Assembly: GCA_004151065.3 (NCBI GenBank)
Contig: NWUY0300000949.1
Span: forward strand, 2,706-23,114
From: Larix sibirica
Lineage: Eukaryota; Streptophyta; Pinopsida; Pinales; Pinaceae
Direction of reading: 5' to 3'
DNA length: 20,409 bases
A model generated the notes under the pieces. The model saw nothing but the letters and a program-made list of their open reading frames with translations, searched no databases and had not been told where the DNA came from. Below are positions 1 through 9,582 of this stretch, piece after piece (within the stretch, counting starts at the first letter, position 1; every line of letters begins with the position of its first letter). Made by a program: the position numbers and the translations under genes.

Positions 1-26
1 ATATATATATATATATATATATATAT
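1..26. repeat. (AT)n microsatellite at the window edge
   Basis: Thirteen uninterrupted AT units open the window. The array may extend to the left beyond the sequence given. Confidence 0.97.
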
Positions 27-687
27 CCTGATTTATCAAACGATTAAAATCTTCATTCTGGATTCTTTTAAATGCAAAAGCTAAAAGATTAATCTGATAT
101 AATGAAATGAAGAAATTTGTGGTCCTTCAGACGGTATCTTAGAACTTTCAGCCATTATTGGATATAGTGAAGATGATGTTCTATGAAAACTCTGGGCACA
201 CCTATTGCTGTAACTTTATGGCATAGCCTGCTAAATGACGAAGGGAAAATATTGCTTGTATGAATTATCAATGGAAAAGTGTCATTGTACAGGAATAAAA
301 CATTGTAATTATTGTTACTGGATGATGTGCAAGAACTGTACTTTTGGTTTCTATACAAAATAAGAATGGTCCATTCTTTATGAATAGAAATAGTAGTAAC
401 TTGAAGTGTTTAATAAGAAGTTAAGGCATTGATTCAATATTTGGAACTAAATTTGGAGAATAGCAAAGCATCAGAAACTATTACACATATATAGTATGTA
501 TGCCTATACTAAGGCTCAGCTTGCCGTGGGGTAGTTCAATGTTTCACTAGACCAAAAAAATAAAACGATTGTGGAATTCTGGTGCAAGTTAAGAGGTTAC
601 AAGCAACATCAATATGAAAATAGGAAACGGCTTTACTGTGCCAAACTCAATGAGGGGCTATACAAAACTTGCTAGTGAATTGTTCTC
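27..687. other. Unassigned AT-rich DNA
   Basis: No open frame above about 70 codons, no recognisable protein motif, RNA gene or terminal repeat was seen on either strand. It borders the first copy of the tandemly duplicated repeat on its right. Confidence 0.6.
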
Positions 688-1326
688 AGAGTTATGTTTA
701 AATTGAACTCACTGGCAGTGCTGATTGAGAAATGGATGTAGTTGCAAGACTTTATTAACAAAAAAAGAAAAAATGTAGAGTAGAAAAGTATAAAGAAAAA
801 TTTGTACAGCTTGCAAGTTTTGTGCATCAAACCTAGTAAGAGAACATGAAGATCCAAGTTACAATTACGCCCTGTGACCCCATGTCATGTATGGGTGATC
901 AGAGAATTATTGCACTTGTGATTTTCATCACAGGCAGCAGTTCCACATAAGACATCAATGGACTTCCCATGGATGTTTGCACCAGAGGTACTTCTAGCAT
1001 GCTCGTATGGCCACCCAAGGTGTTTCGTGTTGATTGTGTGTGCAGTAGATATACTCTAGAGGTGTGCCATATACCCTTTCCATATACATGGAAATGCTTC
1101 TTTGATATGGATCGTGACTCATTGTGATCGTTTGTGTATTTTATATTGCTCAAAATGACCTAAATTGTTGCCCCTTTATAGGTAGTCACATGGCGTGTTC
1201 ATAATTGGCCTTTAGAATGACCTAAATTGTTGTCTCTTGTGTACTTTATATTGGCTCCAGAATGACCTAAATTGTTCTCTCTTAATAGGTAGTCACATGG
1301 CATGTTCATAATTGTCTTTTAGATAA
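688..1326. repeat. Diverged tandem repeat, copy A
   Basis: This block aligns along its whole length with 1720-2310, starting at AGAGTTATGTTT in both and differing by scattered substitutions and small indels (roughly 85% identity by eye). Conserved blocks include GTAGTCACATGG, CATATACCCTTTCCATATAC and CCACCCAAGGTG. No TG...CA ends, primer site or polypurine tract could be assigned, so the repeat type is unknown. An 80-codon minus-strand frame ending near 899 stays open in both copies, but the differences between copies are mostly amino-acid changing, so there is no sign that it codes. Confidence 0.85.
1134..1326. repeat. Two 105-bp subunits at the end of copy A
   Basis: Two successive units begin GTGTA(T/C)TTTATATTG at 1134 and 1239. 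Each continues through AATGACCTAAATTGTT, then AGGTAGTCACATGG, then TTCATAATTG. The same pair occurs in copy B at 2170 and 2275, so the subunit duplication predates the duplication of the larger block. Confidence 0.85.
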
Positions 1327-1719
1327 GTGTGTTACACTGCGGGTTGAGGTGCATCACTAGTGACCTAGGTGGGTGTCATACATATACCATGTCATTCTCA
1401 CTTTTTCCCTTAGCCATTTTTCATGCCTTATCATTTCATCACATTTTTACTCATTTTCATTCTCTCTCCTTTATGATTAGCCTATCATATGTCATGTTGC
1501 AAGGTGTACCAATTCCCATGTATAAAATGCCAAAGACAAATCAAAATGTCAAATTGCTCTAGGTAGAAACACTTTACATCACATTATTATACACTAGTCA
1601 TGCGACCTTGATAAAAAGCCTTATTCCCTAAGTCCCATGATGATAAAAAAAGGAAAGAAGGGACCATGCAAATAAAATACAATAAATAATGATAAAAAGG
1701 GAATACATAAAATCCTTTA
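1327..1719. other. Spacer between repeat copies A and B
   Basis: Non-repetitive stretch between the two large repeat copies. A 77-codon plus-strand frame (1329-1562) runs across it, but it has no recognisable motif and looks like chance. Nothing else was seen. Confidence 0.55.
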
Positions 1720-2310
1720 AGAGTTATGTTTGAATTGAACTTAATGTCAATGCTAATTGATAGATGGATGTAGCCGCGAGACTTTATTAACAAAACATAA
1801 GCAAAATTGTAGATTAGAAATGTATAAGGAACAAATTGGAAAGCTTGCAGGTTCTATGCATCAAACCTAGTAAGGCAATATGAAAATCCAAGTTACAGTT
1901 TTACAACCTATGACCCCTTGTTATGTATGGGTGACTAGAGGATTATTGCACTTGTGATTTTCATCATAGGCAACAATTCCACATAGAACATCAATGGACT
2001 TCTCATGGATGTTTGTAGCAGAGGTACTTCAAGCATGCTCATATGGCCACCCAAGGTGTTTTGTGTTGATGGAGCATGTATTAGATATACTCTAGTGTTG
2101 TGCCATATACCCTTTCCATATACATGAAGATGCTTCTCTAGTATGGAAGATGACTCATTGTGATCGCTTGTGTACTTTATATTGGCTCAAAACGACCTAA
2201 ATTTTTGTCCTTTAATAAGTAGTCACATGGTGTGTTTGTAATTGGCTTTTAGAATGACTTAAATTGTTGCCCCCGATGTACTTTATATTGACTCATAATG
2301 ACCTAAATTG
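1720..2310. repeat. Diverged tandem repeat, copy B (left part)
   Basis: Second copy of the block at 688-1326. It includes subunit 1 at 2170-2274 and the beginning of subunit 2 at 2275. Copy B is split at 2310 by the LTR element at 2311-6994 and resumes after that element. Confidence 0.85.
2306..2310. repeat. Target-site duplication AATTG (left)
   Basis: AATTG lies directly before TGTTAG of the left LTR and is repeated directly after ATAACA of the right LTR at 6995-6999. Removing the element and one copy restores continuity with repeat copy A (CCTAAATTG followed by TCTCTTAATAGG). Confidence 0.9.
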
Positions 2311-2493
2311 TGTTAGCAACATATTGATTAATCAAGAAGATGGCAACATGGCGGAAAAGGCTCACTTAGATTGATACAGTATTATGTATAAAGCTTACAT
2401 ATATAGTACACAATTTGGTAACTAACTAACAATCACATCATAACTGGATGGTTGTTAATTATGTTTAGGACTTAGATTAGGATTAGTCTAACA
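2311..2493 (-). repeat. 3' LTR (183 bp) of the pol-less element
   Basis: Bounded by TGTTAG and CTAACA, a 6-bp inverted end. Its outer portions match 6916-6994: TTAGCAACATATTGATTAAT at one end and TTAGATTAG(G)ATTAGT at the other. On the minus strand it contains a TATATA stretch near 2399-2405 that could serve as a TATA box. It keeps about 100 bp of middle sequence that the other LTR has lost. Confidence 0.88.
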
Positions 2494-2505
2494 ATCCCCC
2501 CCTTA
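2494..2505 (-). other. Polypurine tract
   Basis: On the minus strand AAGGGGGGGGAT directly precedes TGTTAG of the 3' LTR. Its position and composition are those of the plus-strand priming tract of copia-type elements. Confidence 0.85.
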
Positions 2506-3400
2506 ATCATAAGTCCATACAAATCTTCAACCTAAAACTCATCATAAAACTTCATGAGTTTTGATAAATATCTACTTGAAAAATTGCCACTAAAATCGCC
2601 TGACAACAAATGTGTTAATCAAAATCCAGAGACCTAAAATCAGGAAGTGAATAGTTGACAAATGTTGAACATTTCTTACTTGACAATGTGTTCATTCACC
2701 AAGTAATTTAGCTAAAAGTTGGTGTATTCTACTAATGGAAGATGCTCTCTAAATCTAGTGGTTTTAGGATGACGACAAACTAAATTAGAACTTAGCTCTA
2801 AGGCGTAGAGGTTCATGAAACATTCTGAAGGCCAGTAGAAGCTGAAAATATTCTACTAAATGGATGGTTCTAGGTTGACCATAGACCAAAAAAGTGGTTT
2901 GAGGATGACCACAAATTGATCTGGAACTTGGCTCAAACTTTGGTTCTGGCTCACCGGTTCTTGCTTGCTTGTTCTCGCTCGCTTGTTTTTTAATGTCAAT
3001 CATTTTCCCCTGCCAGGAACAAGATGAAAAACAAGAAAACTTTCTTTGTTGTGATGGAAAAATGCATGGTTGTGCCTCCAATGGAAAAATATATGAAAGA
3101 GGTAGGTTTGAGTGTCAAAATTAGACACAAAACCTATCCAAAAATCTCACAGTGGTTTTGAGTGTCAAAACTAGATATAGAAGACCACAATCTAAACTAT
3201 GAATTATTGAAAACACATCAAGCTTTTAGTGCTAAGACCTACGAGGGCTTCTTGCAACTCTACCCTTCAATCAAACTCAACAAATGGAGGGTGTTGTCTT
3301 CTATCGAAAATGAACCCGTTTAAGTGGACACTCACAAAATAACTCTTTTTACATAGTTTGCAATGGCCACAACAACTTATAACTCCTTTTGACGAGTAAA
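2506..3400. other. Element interior, left part, no genes
   Basis: Interior of the pol-less element next to its polypurine tract. The longest frame (minus, 2785-3081, 98 codons) has no recognisable motif. A short imperfect repetition is visible: GGTTTTAGGATGACGACAAA near 2760 and GGTTTGAGGATGACCACAAA near 2897. Confidence 0.6.
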
Positions 3401-3452
3401 AATGATGAACATAAAACAAGTCATGAATGTACTTAAAACTCCAATAAACAAT

Positions 3453-3581
3453 GACTCGTTACAAAATTTTGGATTCGGATTCATCCCTTTGTGCATCCCA
3501 CCATCATCAATACAATTGACTCTTTACAAAATTTTGGATTCAGATTCATCCCTTTGTGCATCCACCATCATCAATACAATT
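3453..3581. repeat. 65-bp tandem duplication
   Basis: Two adjacent units (3453-3517 and 3518-3581) run from GACTC(G/T)TTACAAAATTTT through ATCCCTTTGTGCATCC to CATCATCAATACAATT, with a few substitutions and one single-base indel. Parts of the unit recur near 3704 and 3836, linking it to the array that follows. Confidence 0.92.
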
Positions 3582-3598
3582 ACAATATGTTTTATGAA

Positions 3599-4398
3599 AT
3601 ATCTCAATATCACCTACAATGTTTAAATACATCAACATCACTCTTCATCCACAATACAATACGATTACAATAAAACCAATTACAATATGTTTTATTGATT
3701 AATCCCTTTATGCATCCACCATCATCAATACAATACAATTACAATAAAACCAATTACAATATGTTTTTATTGACTCTTCATCCATGATACAATACAATTA
3801 CAATAAAACCAATTACAACATGTTATATTGATTCATCCCTTTGTGCATCCACCATCATCAATACAATTACATTATGTTTTATGAAATATCTCAATATCAC
3901 CTACAATGTTTAAATACATCAACATCAACATCTACAACACAACACAATACAATATGTTATATGAAATATATCTCAACATCAACATCTACAATACAATACA
4001 ATACAATATGTTATATGAAATATCTCAATATCACCTACAATGTTTAAATACATCAACATCACTCGTTTAAACATTGTCATATCTCAATATCACCTACAAT
4101 GTTTAAATAAATCAACATCACTCGTTATCACCTACAATGTTTAAATACATAAACATCATTCGTTTAAACATTGTGATTCGTTTAAACATTATCATCATTC
4201 ACCTACAATGTTTAAATACATCAACATCACTCGTTTAAACATTATGATTCGTTTAAACATTGTCATTAGTCACCTACAATGTTTAAATACATCAAAAGTC
4301 ACCTACAATGTTTAAATACATCAAAACATCACTCGTTTAAACATTATGATTTGTTTAAGCATTGTTATCAGTCACCTACAATGTTTAAATACATCAAA
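3599..4398. repeat. Higher-order minisatellite array in the element interior
   Basis: The core CACCTACAATGTTTAAATA occurs nine times, starting at 3611, 3898, 4032, 4091, 4129, 4200, 4271, 4300 and 4373. It is usually followed by CATCAACATCACTCG or CATCAAAAGT and then by the palindrome GTTTAAAC, which occurs six times (4065, 4162, 4180, 4233, 4251, 4335). Spacing varies from 29 to about 290 bp, as expected from repeated unequal exchange of subunits. The plus strand is strikingly poor in G. A second motif, ACAATAAAACCAATTACAA, occurs three times between 3660 and 3820. Confidence 0.92.
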
Positions 4399-6902
4399 AG
4401 TCACAAACATTGTGACTATTGATGAAGAAATTTTACTTCACCCATCAACACTTGTTGATATACCTCTCCACATCTTTTAACATAAGTCGGGATATCTTTT
4501 AATACAAATAAGGAAGATTTTGAACCCTTTCCAAATGTGGGATATGCGTGGACAGAAAATAAAACTTATGTTGTATTTAATAAACTCTAGATACCTTTTG
4601 CCCAAGTCTTATTGGGCCATATTTTCATTGTGCTCAATATAAACAATTGTATTTGCAGCCCTCTCATCCATTGAGGGCTTGACCTTCATCAACCTGTATA
4701 TACTCGTCTTCAAACAAAAAACAAATGGAGGAACTGCGTAGAAGGAGTAGGTAGTTCCAAATCCCAGGCAAGTGCTTTGCCTTCACTGTACGAAGACTAC
4801 CATTATTGCTCCTACACTACAACAACAATCGCATTCAAACAATACTTCCAATCACGCCATCAATCACGCCATCAAAGACCTCTGCGACCAGGTCCAACTG
4901 AAAGATGCAATGCACACTCTGCAACGAACAAGTGCCCCTTTAAAGCTTTAAATTTGTTCTAAACAATATATTTTTGCAGGTCAACACCATTTCATAAAAA
5001 ATATCCTTTATAACCTCGTTTCTTCTTGAAATGCAGATCAAGGCCACTGCTTTTTCGATATGCTTCCTCAAAACTCTTCTTTCTGCGCGTATTTATCACG
5101 GGTGGAGACATATACATCCCACATTTTATCTTTATTATGTCAAGCAAGCGACTCCAAACACCAGCAACAATAGATACAAGTGAATACATTTTTTAAAACC
5201 TGAAATGCAATCAGTTCATTGTATGGGCAATATATGGATTCTACGTCAAACTCTTACAATTGCAAAAAGAACTGTTTGCAAATAATTTAACTTGAGAAAG
5301 CAAAAATCTGTGTGCGCAAATTTTGCAAAAATTAGCAGGGCGAATCACAGATCAAACCCTAACAATTTATCATGTTTCAACATTTGTATTACTATGCACA
5401 GAGTTTGCAGTTAATGTAACTATTGGCAAGCAAACCTCAATATCATGAGACCTGAGAGAGAAACAACGACACAGTCTTCCTTTCCTCTTCAATATTGAAA
5501 TGCTGTGTGTAATATTAGTACAGAATGTCCTTGAATTTCTCCTCACAAATAATACCCAATTCTCCTTGACAGTGATGCAACGATCGCTCTGAGGCCTCTT
5601 GAACTTATTCACGCGCTTCTTCCCAATCTTTACTACAGCTTATGGTGACTCCAGAGATACTTCCATGCACGCTCAGATTTGAGATTAGGGATTGGACGTT
5701 TCAGTGATCGAGGAAGATGACAACAGATTCAGTGGCTCTTACTCAGGTTACCAGCAGTTTGTTTTAGCGACTCCTTCACGCTCTTCCATGTAATTACTCC
5801 TCGAACAATGACATGATCACTAGATACAATTCTTTAAATGTAGCAGAAATATTAATTGGTCCGGGTAGGCACAATCCTTTCTCTTTTCTGTGGCCTTTTC
5901 GTTCATCTTGACATTTCTACTATAGGCTTCAACGTATAATCTCCAACCAGGTAAGCTTTGGTCAACATCAAAATGATTCGATGGCTTCTCCAAGTCGACA
6001 TTAAATTTTATGACGACACATTGATTTTGCTTCTTGATAGATCGTTCTCTACTGGGTGAATGTTTTAGCTTGGTTGTCTTCAACAATTTTCCTCTTTGTG
6101 AGATAAAACTATTCAAACAATTTTGCAAGATTTACATATTAATGCAACAATGTATTATCTCCATTAGTAAAGCAGTGGACTAATATGCAGTCAGGATAGT
6201 CGACACAAGAAATCGGGACTCGCAATCGAAGATAAACTCTACTATTAATTGTTCTGCTAATCGACTTGGAAAATGCTTCTTTTCATACACTTATTATTTG
6301 ATTCTTGGTCAGTTGCAAATGCAGTGCGCATTCTCATAAAAACGTTTTCTCTTTGGCTCACCATTTGAGGTGAGCAAAAGCATTTCCAGAATTTTTGCAG
6401 TAAGAGATGGAGTTGTCACCGCCTATGACAATGATGTTATAACCGGTCCAACGAAATAGTCATATGCACATAAATCACCATTGTGGCAGAGCAGAAGACT
6501 CACTTTGACGTGGCCTATTAGGGGGGCGTCGAACTAGAAAGAAGGAGAAGGTAAGGCATTGCCTTATCAACACAAAACATTTCCACAACAAAGAAGAGAC
6601 TTAATTAACTTCCGCAGATCATCTTCACTGCCATGCTAATAGGCTAGGGCACGGATTTTCTTGGAGTATGATTCCAGAGATTTCCTCGTGTTCAATCTCT
6701 TCAAGGGAAAAGAAGGATGAAAGCAACATGTTACCTTGATGTAGTTCCACGACCTTGACAGCTTCTAACAGATAAGCTCATCTAGATCACACATCACTTC
6801 AACGTAGCCCACGGCTCCTCAACATTAACACGCTTAGGTTTTTTTAGTTCATACAACCAGTCTCATCTTGGACATGGCAACCAGGCCTTGAACACCCTAA
6901 CC
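4399..6902. other. Element interior, right part, possible captured sequence
   Basis: About 2.5 kb between the minisatellite and the primer site. It is less repetitive and less AT-biased than the array. Minus-strand frames at 4992-5189 (65 codons), 5370-5612 (80) and 5820-6128 (102) have no recognisable domain. A splice-acceptor-like TTGCATTTCAG (minus strand, near 5208) precedes the first of these, which would suit a captured host gene fragment, but no parent gene was recognised. It could equally be decayed non-coding leader. Confidence 0.4.
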
Positions 6903-6914
6903 GCTCTGCTACCA
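6903..6914 (-). other. Primer binding site, initiator-Met tRNA type
   Basis: On the minus strand, TGGTAGCAGAGC begins one base inside the 5' LTR. It matches the usual plant copia primer site TGGTATCAGAGC (complementary to the initiator methionine tRNA 3' end) except for one base. It fixes the orientation of the element. Confidence 0.85.
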
Positions 6915-6915
6915 C

Positions 6916-6994
6916 TATTAGCAACATATTGATTAATCAAGAAAAGGATCACATAGAGTATATGTTTAGGAATTAGATTAGGGTTAGTATAACA
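6916..6994 (-). repeat. 5' LTR (79 bp, internally deleted)
   Basis: It shares both ends with the 183-bp LTR but lacks about 104 bp from the middle, including the TATA-like stretch. Its inner end reads TATTAG instead of TGTTAG, so the terminal dinucleotide has mutated. Loss of the promoter region implies that this copy can no longer be transcribed from its own 5' LTR. Confidence 0.85.
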
Positions 6995-6999
6995 AATTG
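6995..6999. repeat. Target-site duplication AATTG (right)
   Basis: Partner of the AATTG at 2306-2310. It lies directly after the terminal ACA of the right LTR. Confidence 0.9.
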
Positions 7000-7034
7000 T
7001 AGTCTCTTAATAGGTTCTTAATAGGTAGTCACAT
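7000..7034. repeat. Tandem repeat, copy B (right part)
   Basis: After the target duplication the text resumes with TCTCTTAATAGG...AGGTAGTCACATG, matching copy A around 1280-1310 and completing the interrupted subunit. It includes a local duplication of TTAATAGGT. The match stops abruptly at CACATG, where the next repeat family begins. Confidence 0.8.
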
Positions 7035-8330
7035 GTATCTTGATTCTTATTTGCCACCTTCAACACTTCCTGCTATCAACAAGAAAATCTCAGTTCTGTA
7101 ATAACACAGAAATGGAAAAGAAAATGAAAGATAATATCTCTCTTTTGTACAAGAGAAAACCTTTTTTATCAGAGTTCTTTTCCTCTCTTCCCTCTTTCCT
7201 TCATTCTCCTCTCCTTTTATCTTTGAAAAAGAAGTTGAGGTAGTTGGAAACTACTTTTTAGTTAAGATACTTTAATTAGGATAAATAAACTAAGTCAAGT
7301 TTATTTAAATAAAATATAATATAAATAGGTGGGACCCCTTTCATATATTTTATTAATCCCGGATATTCTCCTTGCCTCTCCAAAGAAAGTAACATATGAT
7401 AAGCCAAAACATCTGTCACAAATATAAACATGAAATATAATAATAAAGAAGTATTTCATTATATCCTTCCTGCTTCCTAATAAGTCAAAAATGAAACATA
7501 ACATGTCCAAAAATCTGCCATCACTCAAACACAGTCAAGATACATCCACCAGTCAAAACATTATGAACTTCATCAAAATCCATATGCTTTATGACAAGCG
7601 GTCTGCCTTTGTCCACTTCCTTGTGAAGTGTCTTTTTTGCCTGACTGTTCTCTTTGTCTAGTTGATTCCGCCCCTTGACTTGCCAACTGTACATCACCTA
7701 GAGTGATGTCTCTTGCTCCAGTATTGGCTTCTAGCAATATGGGGTGGGATGTAATAGAATGGGAGGAAGCTTTAGAAGAACTAGACTTGGAAGATTTGCC
7801 AGGCCTTTTTCCTTTGGTTGTGAGTGACTGTTTAGGTGAGGCTTTTGGTTCATCAATGAGTTGTAAACGTTGGGCCTGAGATGCAACTGAAGCTTCTCGG
7901 TGATCATGCTGCTCAGGTGGTGGTGGAGGCAAGGGCAGTGAAAGAATGGGCCATCCACGAACACCAGATGGCTAATTACAAATAAGTTGATTCCAACCAT
8001 CATTGTTTTGGGGTTCAGGTTGCATAGACACATGTGGAGGTACAGGTATGTCAATAATGCTCCGATGAGACTATGGGGATGGCCTAACATAAGATTTGGC
8101 AGCTGGGAAATGGACTTGGCCAGCTAGGTTTAAGAAACTAGCATGGAGAAGTTGGTTAAACTCCTTTGAATCAACATCGAAATCGATTAAAAATATTAAC
8201 ATTTTATTTCTTCCTCCTTGCCAAGGAGGTTGCTGATCTCTTCCCCATTTACCTCTATCACCTCGGTTACCTCTGTTACCTCCCTGCTGAAGAAATTCAT
8301 CTATATATATTATAGCCATGAAGAGCATGA
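7034..8330 (-). repeat. Dispersed repeat with coding fragment, copy 1
   Basis: Aligns collinearly with 18730-19993 in the same orientation (about 85-90% identity by eye). Both copies start with TGTA(T/A)CTT on the plus strand, and neither shares flanks to the left of that TG. The left part (to about 7572) corresponds to a 3' untranslated or terminal region; the right part holds the coding fragment. The right limit is uncertain because copy 2 is cut at 19993. The TG start would suit an LTR end, but no primer site or polypurine tract adjoins either copy. Confidence 0.85.
7573..8328 (-). pseudogene. Decayed C-terminal fragment of an unrecognised protein, copy 1
   Basis: One minus-strand frame reads from about 8328 to a TGA at 7573-7575, interrupted by a TAG at 8071-8073 and another stop near 7975. 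It begins with a Gly/Arg/Asn-rich run (GGNRGNRGDRGKWGRD), passes through FNQLLHASFLNLAGQ, then a proline run (LPLPPPPPEQHDH), and ends in a Ser/Lys/Gln-rich tail. The tail frame of about 119 codons (from 7932) is open. A Gly/Arg-rich segment followed by low-complexity sequence suggests nucleic-acid binding, but no family is recognised. The parallel copy at 19301-19993 keeps the same reading through different lesions, which supports a real ancestral coding sequence carried by the repeat. Confidence 0.6.
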
Positions 8331-8857
8331 TCAGTACATGTACATAACAATAAGAATATATATCAAATAAATTTGCAATTTGGATAATCTATTAATGGCT
8401 CTGTACTAAAACAACAATCATGCATGCAATCATATTTTTCAAGGAAACAGGGTGATGGGACATCAAGCTTGTTTGAAATTATTTCATTTTCAAACTAAAA
8501 ATCACTTATATCTCTCGACTATTTCTCTTTGAACATGGGAAAAAGCTCTGTTGGGAAAATGATAGGGAGTGAATGAACAAATTAGTGAAAGCTAATGAGG
8601 GGAATGACAAATGATACATGTTCAAATTATCCAATAACCTCAACGGTCAAAACAACATCCAATTATCACAAACAGTATTCATCCATCATGATAATCATCA
8701 CTGCCAGCTTCATCCATGAAAGTCTTCATCATGGATCTAACATTCCCACAATCATTTAATGTTTACTGCATATGTTCATTTAATGACAATTTATGAGCCT
8801 ATATACCTCCAAAATGAATTTCATTCTATTCATTAACCAAAGTTTCAATAACCAAAA

Positions 8858-8885
8858 TTATGTTATGAAAGTTTCCATAACATAA
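8858..8885. repeat. Perfect 10-bp inverted repeat
   Basis: TTATGTTATG at 8858-8867 and CATAACATAA at 8876-8885 are exact reverse complements separated by 8 bp. The loop AAAGTTTC is itself partly self-complementary. Confidence 0.9.
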
Positions 8886-9035
8886 CACATAATTATTTAA
8901 AGTAATCAACATTGTTCTTTCACTTATTTCATCATTTAAACATGCCAATAATATAATGACAGAATTATCACTTTCAATTTCCTCAACCACAACTAAACCA
9001 AACTCCATATCCAAATAAACCTTGATCAATGAAGA

Positions 9036-9058
9036 ATTGTTGCAAACCTTGCAACAAT
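9036..9058. repeat. Perfect 10-bp inverted repeat with 3-nt loop
   Basis: ATTGTTGCAA at 9036-9045 and TTGCAACAAT at 9049-9058 are exact reverse complements around ACC. Confidence 0.92.
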
Positions 9059-9061
9059 ATC

Positions 9062-9079
9062 ATTTCTTTTAAAAGAAAT
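9062..9079. repeat. Perfect 18-bp palindrome
   Basis: ATTTCTTTTAAAAGAAAT reads the same on both strands and lies 3 bp from the previous hairpin. Confidence 0.92.
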
Positions 9080-9480
9080 TCTGAGAATGAAATAGAAAAT
9101 CAATAAAGCCGACCCTCAAACAATATCAATAAGATTGTGCATGTCAAGTCATTCTGTATCATGTATTTTGACAGTACGAGCTTATAATCAAAATTCATTG
9201 CCACTAAGTAACTCATTTGATAGCTCTTCTTTTTCTTTTTCAATCCTGTGACCAACAAAATTCCAAGTGACTGAATAAACAATAACCGTCAAGACTTGCG
9301 TACAATCTTTCTTATGACTTGAAATCAAAATAAACTTTCATGGAAGCATGCAAGTCTTTGATTTTGCCATGCAAAACAAACTGAACGTTTGAACTTTAAG
9401 CTCAAGTTCTTATTTCAAAACAAAGCCAAGACAATTTCTTATGAACAGCCATTCCAATACAATCTTATGATCAACTAAGA

Positions 9481-9582
9481 CTCTTGTAATTCACATTTGA
9501 GCTTATATTCAAAGACTCTTGTAATTCACATTTGAGCTTATATTCAAAGATTCTTGTAATTCACATTTGAGCTTATATTCAA
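9481..9582. repeat. 35-bp tandem triplication
   Basis: Units at 9481-9515, 9516-9550 and 9551-9582 share CTTGTAATTCACATTTGAGC and TTATATTCAA. Units 1 and 2 are identical; unit 3 differs by one base (C to T at its first position) and lacks the last three bases. The near identity indicates recent slippage compared with the surrounding decayed DNA. Confidence 0.95.

Larger units (their letters stand above)
2311..6994 (-). mobile_element. Non-autonomous LTR element without gag/pol (LARD-like, copia-type signals)
   Basis: A complete structural element is visible: AATTG target duplications outside, LTRs with shared ends, a primer site next to the right LTR and a polypurine tract next to the left LTR. 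The last two place transcription on the minus strand. The 4.4-kb interior has no gag, protease, integrase, reverse transcriptase or RNase H motif in any frame; the longest frames (about 100 codons) have no recognisable domain. Large internal space without genes fits the class called LARD, although the 183-bp LTR is short for that class and more like a TRIM. A TGGTAGCAGAGC primer site with an AAGGGGG tract beside TGTTAG is typical of Ty1/copia elements, so mobilisation by a copia partner is the likely route; this is inference. It sits inside repeat copy B. Confidence 0.88.

Noticed and set aside
899-1153. An 84-codon minus-strand frame whose counterpart in copy B (near 1940-2185) is also open with a stop at the same place.
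   Set aside because: Differences between the copies are mostly amino-acid changing, in about the ratio expected without selection, and the stop codon differs (TGA versus TAG). An indel disrupts the upstream part. No motif is recognised.
688-2310. Copies A and B as LTRs of a small element with a 400-bp interior.
   Set aside because: No TG...CA ends, primer site or polypurine tract could be found at the boundaries, and the subunit structure fits tandem duplication better.
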